In this document: positions 1-8,104 of the stretch, in pieces
Layout: each line of letters opens with the position of its first letter
Numbering within the stretch: the stretch's first letter is position 1
Origin: Candidatus Jordarchaeia archaeon
GTDB taxonomy: Archaea > Asgardarchaeota > Jordiarchaeia > Jordiarchaeales > Freyrarchaeaceae
NCBI GenBank assembly: GCA_018383835.1
Contig: JAHAWR010000020.1
Span: 1-18,050, forward strand
Direction: 5' to 3'
DNA length: 18,050 bases
Notes under the pieces: generated by a model
What the model was told of the DNA's origin: nothing
Databases searched by the model: none
The model's input: the letters and a program-made list of their open reading frames with translations, nothing else
Position numbers and translations under genes: made by a program

Positions 1-1203
1 TTCATAGAGGAGCTGGAGAACAAGAAAGGTTTTCACACCGAGCTCATTAGCCTTTATATTCCGCCCGACCGTAACATAAGCGACGTGACAAACTACCTTA
101 AGGAAGAGTATGGCACAGCGGCTAACATCAAGTCAAAGGCGACGAGAAAGAACGTGATGGAGGCGATCAGGAGCATAATGGCGAAGCTGAAGTACTTCTC
201 GCGCCCACCTCCTAATGGGCTAGTGATATTCAGTGGCGCGATACCTACCAATGGCCAAGGAACCGAGAAGCTTGAATTCTGGATGGTGGTTCCACCGGAG
301 CCAATAGGCATATACAAGTATCACTGCGACAACAAGTTTTACTTGGAACCTCTAAAGAAAATGCTGGAGGAGAAAGAAACCTACGGCATAATAGTTCTGG
401 ATAAGTCTGAGGCACACATTGCCACGGTTAAGGGTACCCACCTCGAAATTCACAAGAAGCTTACGTCAGGTATTCCGGGCAAGCACACCGCTGGAGGACA
501 GTCCCAGCGTAGGTTTGAGAGGCTTGTGGAGCAAGCTGGACACGAGTTTTTTAAGAGGGTTGGGGAGCACGCTAACAGCGTCTTTCTCTCGATCCCTGAC
601 CTGAAAGGGATAGTAGTTGGGGGGCCGGGGCCATCGAAAGAGAAGTTCATTGAAGGGGAATACTTAGACTACCGTCTTAAGCAGAAAATAATCGGCGTGG
701 TCGATACGAGCTACACGGGTGAACCAGGAATAAGAGACCTCATCGGAAAGGCTGAGTCACTGTTCACTAACCTCAGATATACGGAGGAGAAACATCTTGT
801 CCAGAAGTTTCTCGAAGTCTTAGCAAAGGACGACGAGAAGGTCACTTATGGTGAGAGTGAGGTCAGAGAAGCGTTAATGCAAGGAAGAGTGGATGTCCTC
901 TTGCTCTCAGAGGGGCTGGATATTGCTCGGGTGACCATTCAGTGCTCTAACTGTGGCTATAAGGAGGAAAGAACAGTTAGAAGAGGAGAAGTGACACAGG
1001 TTCAAGGGGAAGTGGCGCAGAGAAGTTGCCCGAACTGCAATAGCTCACTCCTCGCCGTGAGGGAAGTCAAAGAAATAATAGATGAGCTGGGAGAGCTGGG
1101 AGAACAAACTGGCACTAGAGTTGAAGTGATCTCCACGGAAACCGAGGAGGGGCAGCAATTAAAACAGGCCTTTAAGGGTGTTGCCGCCATTCTAAGATAC
1201 TAG
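1..1203 (+). CDS. prf1: Peptide chain release factor aRF1 (5'-truncated by the window edge)
   Basis: This is the archaeal class I release factor, which reads all three stop codons in the ribosomal A site and triggers peptidyl-tRNA hydrolysis. The frame is open from base 1, and the residues before the first possible start (GTG at 85) already match the family (LISLYIPPD), so the gene begins upstream and roughly 15-20 residues are missing. The NIKS stop-codon recognition motif is encoded at 124-135 and the catalytic GGQ at 493-501. A C-terminal zinc ribbon (CSNC ... CPNC) is encoded near 943-1041. The PPPNGLVIF stretch is typical of archaeal and eukaryotic RF1. The TAG stop lies in CTAG at 1200-1203, which also supplies the stop of the convergent valS. 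Identification is firm; only the true start is unknown. Confidence 0.97.
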   Translation, partial: FIEELENKKGFHTELISLYIPPDRNISDVTNYLKEEYGTAANIKSKATRKNVMEAIRSIMAKLKYFSRPPPNGLVIFSGAIPTNGQGTEKLEFWMVVPPEPIGIYKYHCDNKFYLEPLKKMLEEKETYGIIVLDKSEAHIATVKGTHLEIHKKLTSGIPGKHTAGGQSQRRFERLVEQAGHEFFKRVGEHANSVFLSIPDLKGIVVGGPGPSKEKFIEGEYLDYRLKQKIIGVVDTSYTGEPGIRDLIGKAESLFTNLRYTEEKHLVQKFLEVLAKDDEKVTYGESEVREALMQGRVDVLLLSEGLDIARVTIQCSNCGYKEERTVRRGEVTQVQGEVAQRSCPNCNSSLLAVREVKEIIDELGELGEQTGTRVEVISTETEEGQQLKQAFKGVAAILRY

Positions 1204-3659
1204 TTTACCGCTATAAGGATCCTTTTCCCTCCGGCTTGGAACTCTTCGAACCCGTTCACTTTAGGCTCGTCGGAGAAGCTGAGCTCCTCGATGTGGTGCA
1301 TTTCACGTAGATCCGTGGCGAAGGCTTCCAGCTTCTTCGGCAGGATCGCTGCTTTGATCGGGACTTTAAGTGATAAGCCAGCCTTCTTCTTGGCTTTCCA
1401 GATAGCCGAGTTCGTCTCTAAGATCAATGGTGTGTAATCCTCCTTAAGAATCATCGATGGGTCTGCCTCTGGGAACTTTTCCTTGTGTATGCTCTCCTTG
1501 CCATACATCTGCCTCCAGATCACGTCGGTTATGAAGGGCGTTATGGGGGCTAGAAGTTTGAGTATTGTTTTTAGGCAGAAGTGAAGCGTCCAGTGTGCCG
1601 CTTTCTGTTCGCTATCACTAAAAATTTTCTCCCTATTGTAGGCGCGGGCCTTCACCATTTCAACGTAGTGGCTGGCGAAAACGTTCCACGTGAAGTTATA
1701 TATTGAGCCTGCCCCCGGGTAGAAGTCGAATGAGGAGTAGCTTTCCTCAACCTTTTGGATCAACTTGTTAAGCTCCGAGAGAATCCACCTGTCTGTCTCC
1801 GTTAGGCTAAAGCCTTCATTTGGCTCCGGGAAACCCGATATAAATCGGGCTATGTTCCATAACTTGTGCAGGAAGCGGGCCACCCCGGCAACTTTAGACT
1901 CATCGAAGCGCACGTCGTCGCCAAGCGACGCAACCATGCTGGCGTAAAGCCGGACAGCGTCTGCGCCGTACTTCGCCACGACCGGCTCAGGATACACTAT
2001 GTTTCCGAGGCTCTTAGACATTTTTCGTCCATCCTTGTCGACGACGTGACCACTTATCCAGACATGTTTGAAGGCTGGCTTATCTAGAAGCTGCAGAATC
2101 CTCAGCATAGTGTAGTTTAGCCATGTTCCAACGATATCCTTACCTTGAGGTCGCAGGTCGCAGAGGTAGGGTCGGGAGGACACATTCCTATAAAATGATT
2201 CGTTTTTCTCCTTAACATTTTCAGGGTAGAGAGAGATGAAGAGGGGTGATATTGAGGAGTCAATCCAGGTGTCGAAAGTTCGCTCTTCCCCGACGAAGCC
2301 TTCCGTGCTCCCACACTCACTACATTTGGCGAAGGGAGGTTGCTCCTTCCAAGGCTTATAATACCTGCCGGGTTCAGGCAAGTTTGGCGCACCACACCTT
2401 TTGCAGTACCAGATGGGTATCTCCGTTCCGTAGTAGCGCCTCCTCGAAATAGGCCAGTCCATGGTGAGGGAGTTCAGCCAGTTAAGCCAAAGGTACTTAG
2501 CTGATGGTGGATGCCACTCCACCTTTTCGGCAATCTCCTTGAGGCGGGGAACAAAGTCAAGCATCTTCAAGTAATACTCCTTCATTGCAACATATTCTAT
2601 CGGCGTCTTGCTTCTCCAGCATACAGGCTGGCTGTGAACTATTCTCTCAGACTTAACTAGCAGGCCCTGTTGCTTCAAGTCTTCAACTATTGCTTTCCTA
2701 GCTTCTTCCACCTTTAATCCAGCATACTTCCCGGCGGCTTCAGTCATCACTCCATCCTTGTTTATGGCGAAAGTCGGGGTCAGGGAAAGCTCCCTGAAGA
2801 GCCTGAGGTCAACTATGTCCCCATAAGAGCAAACCATGACTACACCCGTACCATACTCTGGCTTGGCTGCCGGGTGGGGGATTGTAGGAACTTCTTTTCC
2901 GTAAATTGGAGTTACAGCAGTTAAACCATAAAAACGCTTATATCTTTCATCGTTAGGATTCACTATAACCGCGCCGCACGCGCATATAAGTTCAGGCCTA
3001 GTTGTGGCTATGACAAGTTCCTCCCCCGTCTCCTTAACCCTGAACTTGATATAGTATAGGTTGGTTTCTTCTTCCCGCCTTTCAATTTCGGCCTCAGCAA
3101 TAACAGTCTGGCAGTCGCTGCACCAACTCACCGGACGATCATCCTCATAAATGTGCCCTTTTTTCCACAGTTCTATAAAGGTCGCTTGAGTGAGGGCCCT
3201 ATACTCGTCCTGATCAGTCTTGTAAATTTCATCCCACTCAAATGAGTTGTTAGAAAAGCCCATAAGCCTGCAGACATTCAAAATGTCGTTTCCAACGCTA
3301 TCAAGGTACTCCTTACACTTCTTGATAAATTCCTCCCTAGGAGTCTCGGTCATCCTTATTCTGTATTCTTTCTCAACACTAACTTCTACAGGAAGCCCAT
3401 TCCTATCTAGTCCGAACTTATAGAGAACTTCAAAACCCTTCATGCGCATAAAGCGGGCTATAAAATCAATTAACGCATAATGCACAGCTCCTCCTATATG
3501 CCATCTACCGCTCACGTAGGGGGGAGGATTGTCTATGATGAAAATAGGTTTTCCGCTCTTCTCATTAAAGCGGTATGTTCCCTCCTTCTGCCAAAGCTCC
3601 CATATATCAGACTCCCTAGAGGCATCCCAGCGAAGCTCTTTGATCCTACCGCCGGTCAT
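1200..3659 (-). CDS. valS: Valyl-tRNA synthetase with a HIGG variant of the HIGH motif
   Basis: This class I enzyme charges tRNA-Val and edits misactivated threonine. The ATG at 3659 gives 819 residues. I prefer it to the upstream in-frame start at 3809 because a GAGGGAG site lies just upstream and the extra 50 N-terminal residues are unlike the family. The nucleotide-binding signature is HIGG at residues 54-57 instead of HIGH. KMSKS is intact at 546-550. The CP1 editing domain carries TTRPE (219-223) and the EYGTGVVMVCSYGD stretch (268-281), which is characteristic of ValRS. LRPQGKDI (502-509) and DSSISPL also favour ValRS over IleRS. Zinc-type cysteines are C180/C183 and C419/C422/C446/C449. 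The C-terminal part is the anticodon-binding helical domain. A TATA-like box lies about 47 bases upstream of the start. Confidence 0.93.
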   Translation of the reverse strand: MTGGRIKELRWDASRESDIWELWQKEGTYRFNEKSGKPIFIIDNPPPYVSGRWHIGGAVHYALIDFIARFMRMKGFEVLYKFGLDRNGLPVEVSVEKEYRIRMTETPREEFIKKCKEYLDSVGNDILNVCRLMGFSNNSFEWDEIYKTDQDEYRALTQATFIELWKKGHIYEDDRPVSWCSDCQTVIAEAEIERREEETNLYYIKFRVKETGEELVIATTRPELICACGAVIVNPNDERYKRFYGLTAVTPIYGKEVPTIPHPAAKPEYGTGVVMVCSYGDIVDLRLFRELSLTPTFAINKDGVMTEAAGKYAGLKVEEARKAIVEDLKQQGLLVKSERIVHSQPVCWRSKTPIEYVAMKEYYLKMLDFVPRLKEIAEKVEWHPPSAKYLWLNWLNSLTMDWPISRRRYYGTEIPIWYCKRCGAPNLPEPGRYYKPWKEQPPFAKCSECGSTEGFVGEERTFDTWIDSSISPLFISLYPENVKEKNESFYRNVSSRPYLCDLRPQGKDIVGTWLNYTMLRILQLLDKPAFKHVWISGHVVDKDGRKMSKSLGNIVYPEPVVAKYGADAVRLYASMVASLGDDVRFDESKVAGVARFLHKLWNIARFISGFPEPNEGFSLTETDRWILSELNKLIQKVEESYSSFDFYPGAGSIYNFTWNVFASHYVEMVKARAYNREKIFSDSEQKAAHWTLHFCLKTILKLLAPITPFITDVIWRQMYGKESIHKEKFPEADPSMILKEDYTPLILETNSAIWKAKKKAGLSLKVPIKAAILPKKLEAFATDLREMHHIEELSFSDEPKVNGFEEFQAGGKRILIAVN

Positions 3660-3705
3660 CGTAGCTCCCTCTGAAATGATTACATCAGTGAAAAAGGACC
3701 CACAA

Positions 3706-3714
3706 GTTTTAAAG
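3706..3714 (-). promoter_or_regulatory. Probable TATA box of valS
   Basis: On the minus strand the sequence reads GGAAAAACTTTAAAAC, a purine-rich BRE-like stretch followed by a TATA-like octamer. With the usual archaeal spacing of about 26 bases, transcription would start near 3683, giving a leader of about 24 bases that contains the GAGGGAG ribosome site. Confidence 0.5.
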
Positions 3715-4067
3715 TTTTTCCGACCCAAAAAAGAAAAAGACTGCTTTACATTTAACCGGGAGGAAATCCACGGTATAACAGCGATGAAGCGCTTTAAGAG
3801 CAACTGCAAAGGTAGTTAGTGTACCGACCTTAAGAGTATTCAACGTCAGACGCAACGAAACAACAAGAAACGCATTCGCCTTTCCACGTATGCTGAGGAC
3901 AAACTCGCCGCTTGTCCGAACACGACTTCATTTAAATAATTTCAAGATTTTGAAATGCAGTATTTCAGGGTTTTTAACAATGATTTGTCCACTGTCTTGG
4001 GTGCAACAATTGCTAAAGGACTCCTCCTTAAACAGATTAAAACTAACTAATTGAAACAATAAAAGAA
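3715..4067. other. Intergenic spacer between divergent genes, no gene seen
   Basis: I see no convincing coding sequence here. The open frame at 3529-3819 on the plus strand is mostly the shadow of valS. The spacer includes an 18-base dyad at 3939-3956 (ATTTCAA, four-base centre, TTGAAAT), a TTTAAAT box just before it at 3931-3937, and another ATTTCA copy near 3962. No RNA gene is recognisable. Confidence 0.5.
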
Positions 4068-4068
4068 A

Positions 4069-4078
4069 AATATAAAAA
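4069..4078 (+). promoter_or_regulatory. TATA box of the 4137-5331 unit
   Basis: The sequence AATATAAAAA follows a purine-rich BRE-like AAAAGAAA. A start site near 4098-4101 is expected, leaving a leader of about 35-40 bases with GAGGGAGG at 4125-4132. Confidence 0.55.
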
Positions 4079-4136
4079 ACACTGTGAAGAAGTTGATGCG
4101 GCGATTCAGTGTGCTGACCCTGTTGAGGGAGGCTTG

Positions 4137-4532
4137 ATGAGTGAAAACGGAATAAACAGGCTGATTATGCTCGTTGAGCTGAATGTGGGAAAATGGAAAC
4201 CTTTAGCAGTAGCCATAGTTGACATAAACAACAAGGTTTGGGGTAAGAGTGGAGAGATTCCTCAAGAGTACTTCGACTACTATAAGAACTTTCCCCTAAA
4301 AAACATGCACATAGGGGATAGTGTACACAATAGAAACTCTTTCCTTATGAAGGTCACAGATAAAGTCGGGATCATAGTTGTTATGCAAGACCCACATCTT
4401 TCCAGACTTGCCTCAATAAACCTTAGAGGCAGGCTCAACGTCCTATCCGAATTCTACACGCTTGAAAAGCACATAAGAGAGAAAATGGGAGTGCTTGACG
4501 AAGCTAAAGATAGAGAGAGGAGGGTATGGTAG
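4137..4532 (+). CDS. Small soluble protein of unknown function, roadblock-like in appearance
   Basis: I do not recognise the family with confidence. The product is 131 residues, with no membrane segment or signal peptide. An N-terminal beta-type stretch (LIMLVELN ... VAIVDINNKVWGKSG) is followed by a second one (FLMKVTDKVGIIVVMQ), and the C-terminus is a charged helix (about 95-131). This alternating layout resembles roadblock/LC7 or related profilin-like sensor folds, but that is only inference. ATG 4137 is preferred over TTG 4134 because GAGGGAGG at 4125-4132 is then correctly spaced. The next gene, encoding a membrane protein, begins one base after this stop, so the two are very likely co-translated and may work together at the membrane. 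Confidence 0.7.
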   Translation: MSENGINRLIMLVELNVGKWKPLAVAIVDINNKVWGKSGEIPQEYFDYYKNFPLKNMHIGDSVHNRNSFLMKVTDKVGIIVVMQDPHLSRLASINLRGRLNVLSEFYTLEKHIREKMGVLDEAKDRERRVW

Positions 4533-4533
4533 G

Positions 4534-5331
4534 TTGCCCGTATCTATCTTAAACACAGGAGTTTATGAGCCTATAATGTACGTTCTACACGCCATAGTTC
4601 TCGGGTCCTGTGCAGTGCAACTCGCCAGACGCTATATGGGAACACGGGAGAAACTTACACTATTGTTTGTCGCGTACTTCGCATTTATGAAGCTGATAGC
4701 CTTAACTGACCTTCTGATAGTCATAGACGTCGCAACATTAAACTTGCTTCAGACAATGGCACTGCTGGCGTTAATCACCATGGGGCTAGTAGCCACGATA
4801 GGAGTCGTCCTGCTTGGACTCAAACAAATCTACCTTCTACCCGCAATAGTCGTGATAGCCATGCTTTACCAATACATTCTTACAAACACGACGTACACCA
4901 CAACGCTCCTCCTGGTAAGAGCATACCTATATACTTATGGAATAGGAAGCCACTGGTTTATGACGCTAAAAACCATTTCTCCAAACATCCTGAGTGAAGA
5001 TCAGCAAATAGCCACAATAGCAAATATGTTCCTTGACCCAGCAGAAGTGATGCTCACGAACACGCCACTAGCTACGCTAGCCATGTATGAAAGTGCAATT
5101 GGAATCCCAACGACGATCCTCTTCTACTACCTAGCATGGGCGAACAAAAGCGGCAAGTCGCTAGGATTCGCACTATACCTTACAACACTTCTTGCTTGGG
5201 GCTTCCTAGTTGCCACAGTAATGGAGACACGCTCTTTCATCTCGCTGAGCATTACACTTCTAGCATTTATATTCCTAGCACTGGGAGTATTTGGCATCCT
5301 CGACAAAATAATTCCCAAAGAAAAAAGATAG
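4534..5331 (+). CDS. Multi-pass membrane protein of unknown function
   Basis: The product is about 265 residues and very hydrophobic. I count roughly seven or eight membrane segments: around residues 12-30, 38-60, 63-90, 95-115, 175-200, 210-230 and 235-255, with a less certain one near 120-140. A polar loop near 145-170 contains DQQIATIANMFLDPAE. I see no transporter, enzyme or signal motif that I recognise. TTG 4534 is chosen because AGGAGGG at 4517-4523 precedes it and it directly follows the upstream stop. TTG 4495 is an in-frame alternative that would overlap the previous gene by 38 bases. The tight pairing with the upstream soluble protein suggests a two-component membrane unit. Confidence 0.75.
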   Translation: MPVSILNTGVYEPIMYVLHAIVLGSCAVQLARRYMGTREKLTLLFVAYFAFMKLIALTDLLIVIDVATLNLLQTMALLALITMGLVATIGVVLLGLKQIYLLPAIVVIAMLYQYILTNTTYTTTLLLVRAYLYTYGIGSHWFMTLKTISPNILSEDQQIATIANMFLDPAEVMLTNTPLATLAMYESAIGIPTTILFYYLAWANKSGKSLGFALYLTTLLAWGFLVATVMETRSFISLSITLLAFIFLALGVFGILDKIIPKEKR

Positions 5332-5421
5332 ATACCTTTTCTCTCTTTAAAGGGGACGTTTCATTTACAAAGCAGAAGGAACTGTTGGTTGGTTGGTTGT
5401 AGAATTTTCCTGAGTGTAGCA

Positions 5422-6285
5422 TTATAGTTTAAGTTTTTTTGTTGCGGTTTCAAATAGTATTTTTTCCTTGGCTCGGCTGGACAAATTAGTGTTTAAGAGC
5501 TGTTCTACGTTGCCGTGCATGGTTAGCACTCCTGGGCTTGGCCAATCGGAGCCGAACATGCTCCTGTCAGCCAGCCGCTCAATGTCAGGAAAGTACTCTG
5601 TTAGCTTCTTTGGAGGCACACCGGATATGTCAAGTGTTATGTTTAGGTGTCTCCTTAGCAGGAAGATGGCTGTCTTCATCCAGATTGGACGGCCACCATG
5701 ACTCATTATTATTTCCATCTTTGGGTAGTCGGTGGCTACATCGTCCAGAAAAATCGGGTCGCCATACTTGTTTCGAGCCCTCGGAAACACGCTCGTCCCG
5801 GTATGAAAGAGAACGGGAAGCTTATTGTCTACTGCGAACTGGTAAATCTCCTCTAACGCGGTTATCCCGCCTTCCTCGGGTAGGTAAGCGTTTGGCTTGA
5901 AAAGCTGGTGAACCGGGTGAAGCTTTATCCCCCGCGCCTCGTACTTACTATAAAGGTGCTCCAACCGCTCAGTGGGCTTCTCCTCAAAGCGTGGATGAAC
6001 TGAACAGAAGAAAAGTAACCTCTCAGGATAACTCTTCGTGTACTCGCCCACAGCATCAACAAGTTCGTCACCCCACCCCATAACGTCTGGAGCAGGATAA
6101 GACATTACAGCCACAGCCTCGATACCGTACTGGTCAAGATACTTAACCAAGTTGTCAGGGCTCCGGGCAATGTAAAGGTAAAAGTCCGGGTCAACCTGAA
6201 AAAATTTATGCACCAAACCCAGAACACTGCTACCGATAACTTTCTCAGGAAGCAGGTGAATGTGAGCGTCCACAACTTTTAGCAT
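5422..6285 (-). CDS. Amidohydrolase-2 family metal-dependent hydrolase
   Basis: This is a TIM-barrel hydrolase or decarboxylase of the amidohydrolase-2 (ACMSD-like) family, 287 residues. The metal-binding pattern is visible: HxH at H8 and H10 (DAHIH), KLHP at 121-124, HTG at 161-163, SHGG at 195-198 and GSDWP at 245-249 with the catalytic aspartate D247. Family members hydrolyse or decarboxylate carboxylated ring or open-chain substrates, and the substrate here cannot be read from sequence. AAGGAGTGG lies upstream of the ATG with slightly long spacing. It lies 70 bases downstream of the acyl-CoA dehydrogenase on the same strand, so a shared catabolic role is possible but unproven. Confidence 0.88.
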   Translation of the reverse strand: MLKVVDAHIHLLPEKVIGSSVLGLVHKFFQVDPDFYLYIARSPDNLVKYLDQYGIEAVAVMSYPAPDVMGWGDELVDAVGEYTKSYPERLLFFCSVHPRFEEKPTERLEHLYSKYEARGIKLHPVHQLFKPNAYLPEEGGITALEEIYQFAVDNKLPVLFHTGTSVFPRARNKYGDPIFLDDVATDYPKMEIIMSHGGRPIWMKTAIFLLRRHLNITLDISGVPPKKLTEYFPDIERLADRSMFGSDWPSPGVLTMHGNVEQLLNTNLSSRAKEKILFETATKKLKL

Positions 6286-6355
6286 TCACTTTTCCACTCC
6301 TTAGAAAAAAGCTAACATAGGATTCAAAAAGGGAAAGGGAAGAAGAAAGATGGGT

Positions 6356-7888
6356 TTAGAATTTGTCCTCGTCCTGGTACCACTCTGGGAACCATCTGTA
6401 GTACTCTGGCGGTGCTGCTTGTATGAGGGCTTTGTATGTTGGTCTCGCCATCAGTATTCTTCCTCTGCGGTCCTTGTAGAGTGATGCCAGTCCCTTTGCC
6501 TCCATGGCTTGGAGGACTTCTAGGATTTTTTCTTGTGGTGCTTCGAACTCTTTTGCTATGTCCTCTATTGTCATGTAGAGTCCCGGGTGTATTCTGTAGT
6601 TTAGTGCGAATAGCTTGAGCATGTTTTCCTCGTCGACTTTCTGTCCTGCGAATGGTGACTTTTCGAACGTTGGCATTGGGACTTGGAGACGTGGGTGTAG
6701 CGTGAACCTCCACGGATATACAAGATCCTCGTACATGGCGAGTGGACCTAACCTGTATATGATGAGTTTCATTATTTCATTTGTTCCAGCTATGATCTGC
6801 CCTATTTTTGATTCTCTTACAAGTCTCTCGACGGGGTAGAACTTGGTTAGCCCGTCTCCGCCCATTATTTGAACTCCGTTAATTCCCAGTCTCAGAGAGG
6901 CGTCTGTAGTGAACATTTTTGATGCAGCCGCTTCTACTGGCATGTTGAGGCCTAGATCCATAGCATATGCGGAGTAGTATGTTACGAGGCGGGCTATTCT
7001 GTAGTCTGCGATCATGTCTGCAATTGCGAACTGGTTGTTAACAAAGTCTATTGTTCTCATACCGAACTGAACTCTTCTTTGAAGGTAGTTGTAGATGCAT
7101 CTCAGTCCCTCAATCATTCCTCCCAAGGTGACGGCGGCGCATAGAGTTCTTTCGAAGTTCAGGCCGCCCATCATTATGTTCCAGCCGTCTCCCTCATTTC
7201 CTATCCTGTTCTCCACGGGCACACGGACGTGGTCTAAGTTGAGGTATGCGTTGGGGACGTTTTCGAACCCTATTAGCTCGTTTATCTTTTCAAGTGAGAA
7301 GCCGGGCATGCCTTTCTCGAGTACGAAGGCTGAGAGGTGCCTGTATCGCCTCCTATCCTCGGGGTCGTCGCTTGTCCTTGCGTAGAGAAGGTACCTGTCA
7401 GCGACACCACCCGCAGTGATGAACCTCTTCTTACCCGTTATGACGTATTCGTCCCCCTCACGCACCGCTACTGTTTCGATTCCTGCGGCATCTGAACCAT
7501 AATATGGTTCAGTTATACAGACGGCGCCAAGCACCCCTTTGGCTAGACCGGAAAGCCACTTCTTCTTTTGCTCCTCTGTTCCGTGGAAGAGTATCTGATG
7601 GTAGCCACCTATGTGGCTGGTCACGAACATGTGGCCTATACAGTAGAGTCTGCCAAGCTGCTCTGCCGCAATGCAGCAGCCCGTGATGCCAAGACCTAAA
7701 CCGCCATACTCCTTAGGCACTCCGGCTCCAAAATACCCTTTCTTTCCTATCTCCTTGATGAGGTCCCACGGGAAGCGGCGCTCCCAGTATGCCTCCTCAG
7801 CTCTTGGCATGAATTTACTGACGTACTCACTTAGCTCCTTCTGGAACTCCTTCTGTGCATCAGTCCACCAAGGGAACACGTCCACCAT
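6356..7888 (-). CDS. Acyl-CoA dehydrogenase with fused C-terminal winged-helix-like domain
   Basis: This is an FAD-dependent acyl-CoA dehydrogenase, expected to introduce an alpha-beta double bond into an acyl-CoA. The 510 residues contain a normal dehydrogenase core (about 8-390): an N-terminal helical domain, the CITEPYYGSDAAG flavin-site motif (124-136), VITGKKRFITAGG (149-161), and the C-terminal helical domain with QIMGGDGL (340-347). The usual catalytic Glu before GT is Ala (IAGTNE, 366-371), but Glu is present in LNFERT (E246), the position used by isovaleryl- and long-chain acyl-CoA dehydrogenases. Family members are usually about 380-400 residues. The extra tail holds a winged-helix-like segment (about 420-487, TIEDIAKEF ... 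EKILEVLQAMEAKGL). The acyl-chain specificity is not inferable. Confidence 0.93.
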   Translation of the reverse strand: MVDVFPWWTDAQKEFQKELSEYVSKFMPRAEEAYWERRFPWDLIKEIGKKGYFGAGVPKEYGGLGLGITGCCIAAEQLGRLYCIGHMFVTSHIGGYHQILFHGTEEQKKKWLSGLAKGVLGAVCITEPYYGSDAAGIETVAVREGDEYVITGKKRFITAGGVADRYLLYARTSDDPEDRRRYRHLSAFVLEKGMPGFSLEKINELIGFENVPNAYLNLDHVRVPVENRIGNEGDGWNIMMGGLNFERTLCAAVTLGGMIEGLRCIYNYLQRRVQFGMRTIDFVNNQFAIADMIADYRIARLVTYYSAYAMDLGLNMPVEAAASKMFTTDASLRLGINGVQIMGGDGLTKFYPVERLVRESKIGQIIAGTNEIMKLIIYRLGPLAMYEDLVYPWRFTLHPRLQVPMPTFEKSPFAGQKVDEENMLKLFALNYRIHPGLYMTIEDIAKEFEAPQEKILEVLQAMEAKGLASLYKDRRGRILMARPTYKALIQAAPPEYYRWFPEWYQDEDKF

Positions 7889-7940
7889 AAACCATCATCC
7901 CTACATTCTTTCTGGCTTCGAAGCTACAACGATTAAACTT

Positions 7941-7950
7941 ATTATAAAAT
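7941..7950 (-). promoter_or_regulatory. TATA box of the acyl-CoA dehydrogenase gene
   Basis: On the minus strand the sequence reads GTAAATTTTATAATAAG. The ATTTTATAAT core is about 57 bases upstream of the ATG, predicting a start near 7919 and a leader of about 30 bases. It would also serve the downstream amidohydrolase if the two are one transcript. Confidence 0.5.
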
Positions 7951-8062
7951 TTACTCTTCAGCTCAGAACGCCAATACAGAATGTAGCGTTGAATCGAGGG
8001 TTTGTGTTACTGAGGAAAGCTTTCTAGGATTCTTCCTAAAGACGAAAAGTTGATCCGAAAAC

Positions 8063-8072
8063 CATAAAAAAG
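8063..8072 (+). promoter_or_regulatory. TATA box of tRNA-Ile
   Basis: CCGAAAA (BRE-like) followed by CCATAAAAAA lies about 35-40 bases before the tRNA 5' end, the expected position for an archaeal tRNA promoter with a short leader removed by RNase P. Confidence 0.5.
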
Positions 8073-8104
8073 AGCCGATGGCAAATGGTTAAATCGGAAA
8101 AGCT

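Noticed and set aside
3529..3819. 96-residue plus-strand frame over the valS 5' end
   Set aside because: It lies largely antisense to the well-conserved valS start and has no family-like features or ribosome site.
5384..5399. Four GGTT repeats after the membrane protein gene
   Set aside because: This is a short simple tetranucleotide run with no flanking structure, probably slippage.
6324..6713. 129-residue minus-strand frame inside the acyl-CoA dehydrogenase
   Set aside because: It is a low-complexity Ser/Thr/Arg-rich frame on the same strand as the real gene in another phase, so an overlap shadow.
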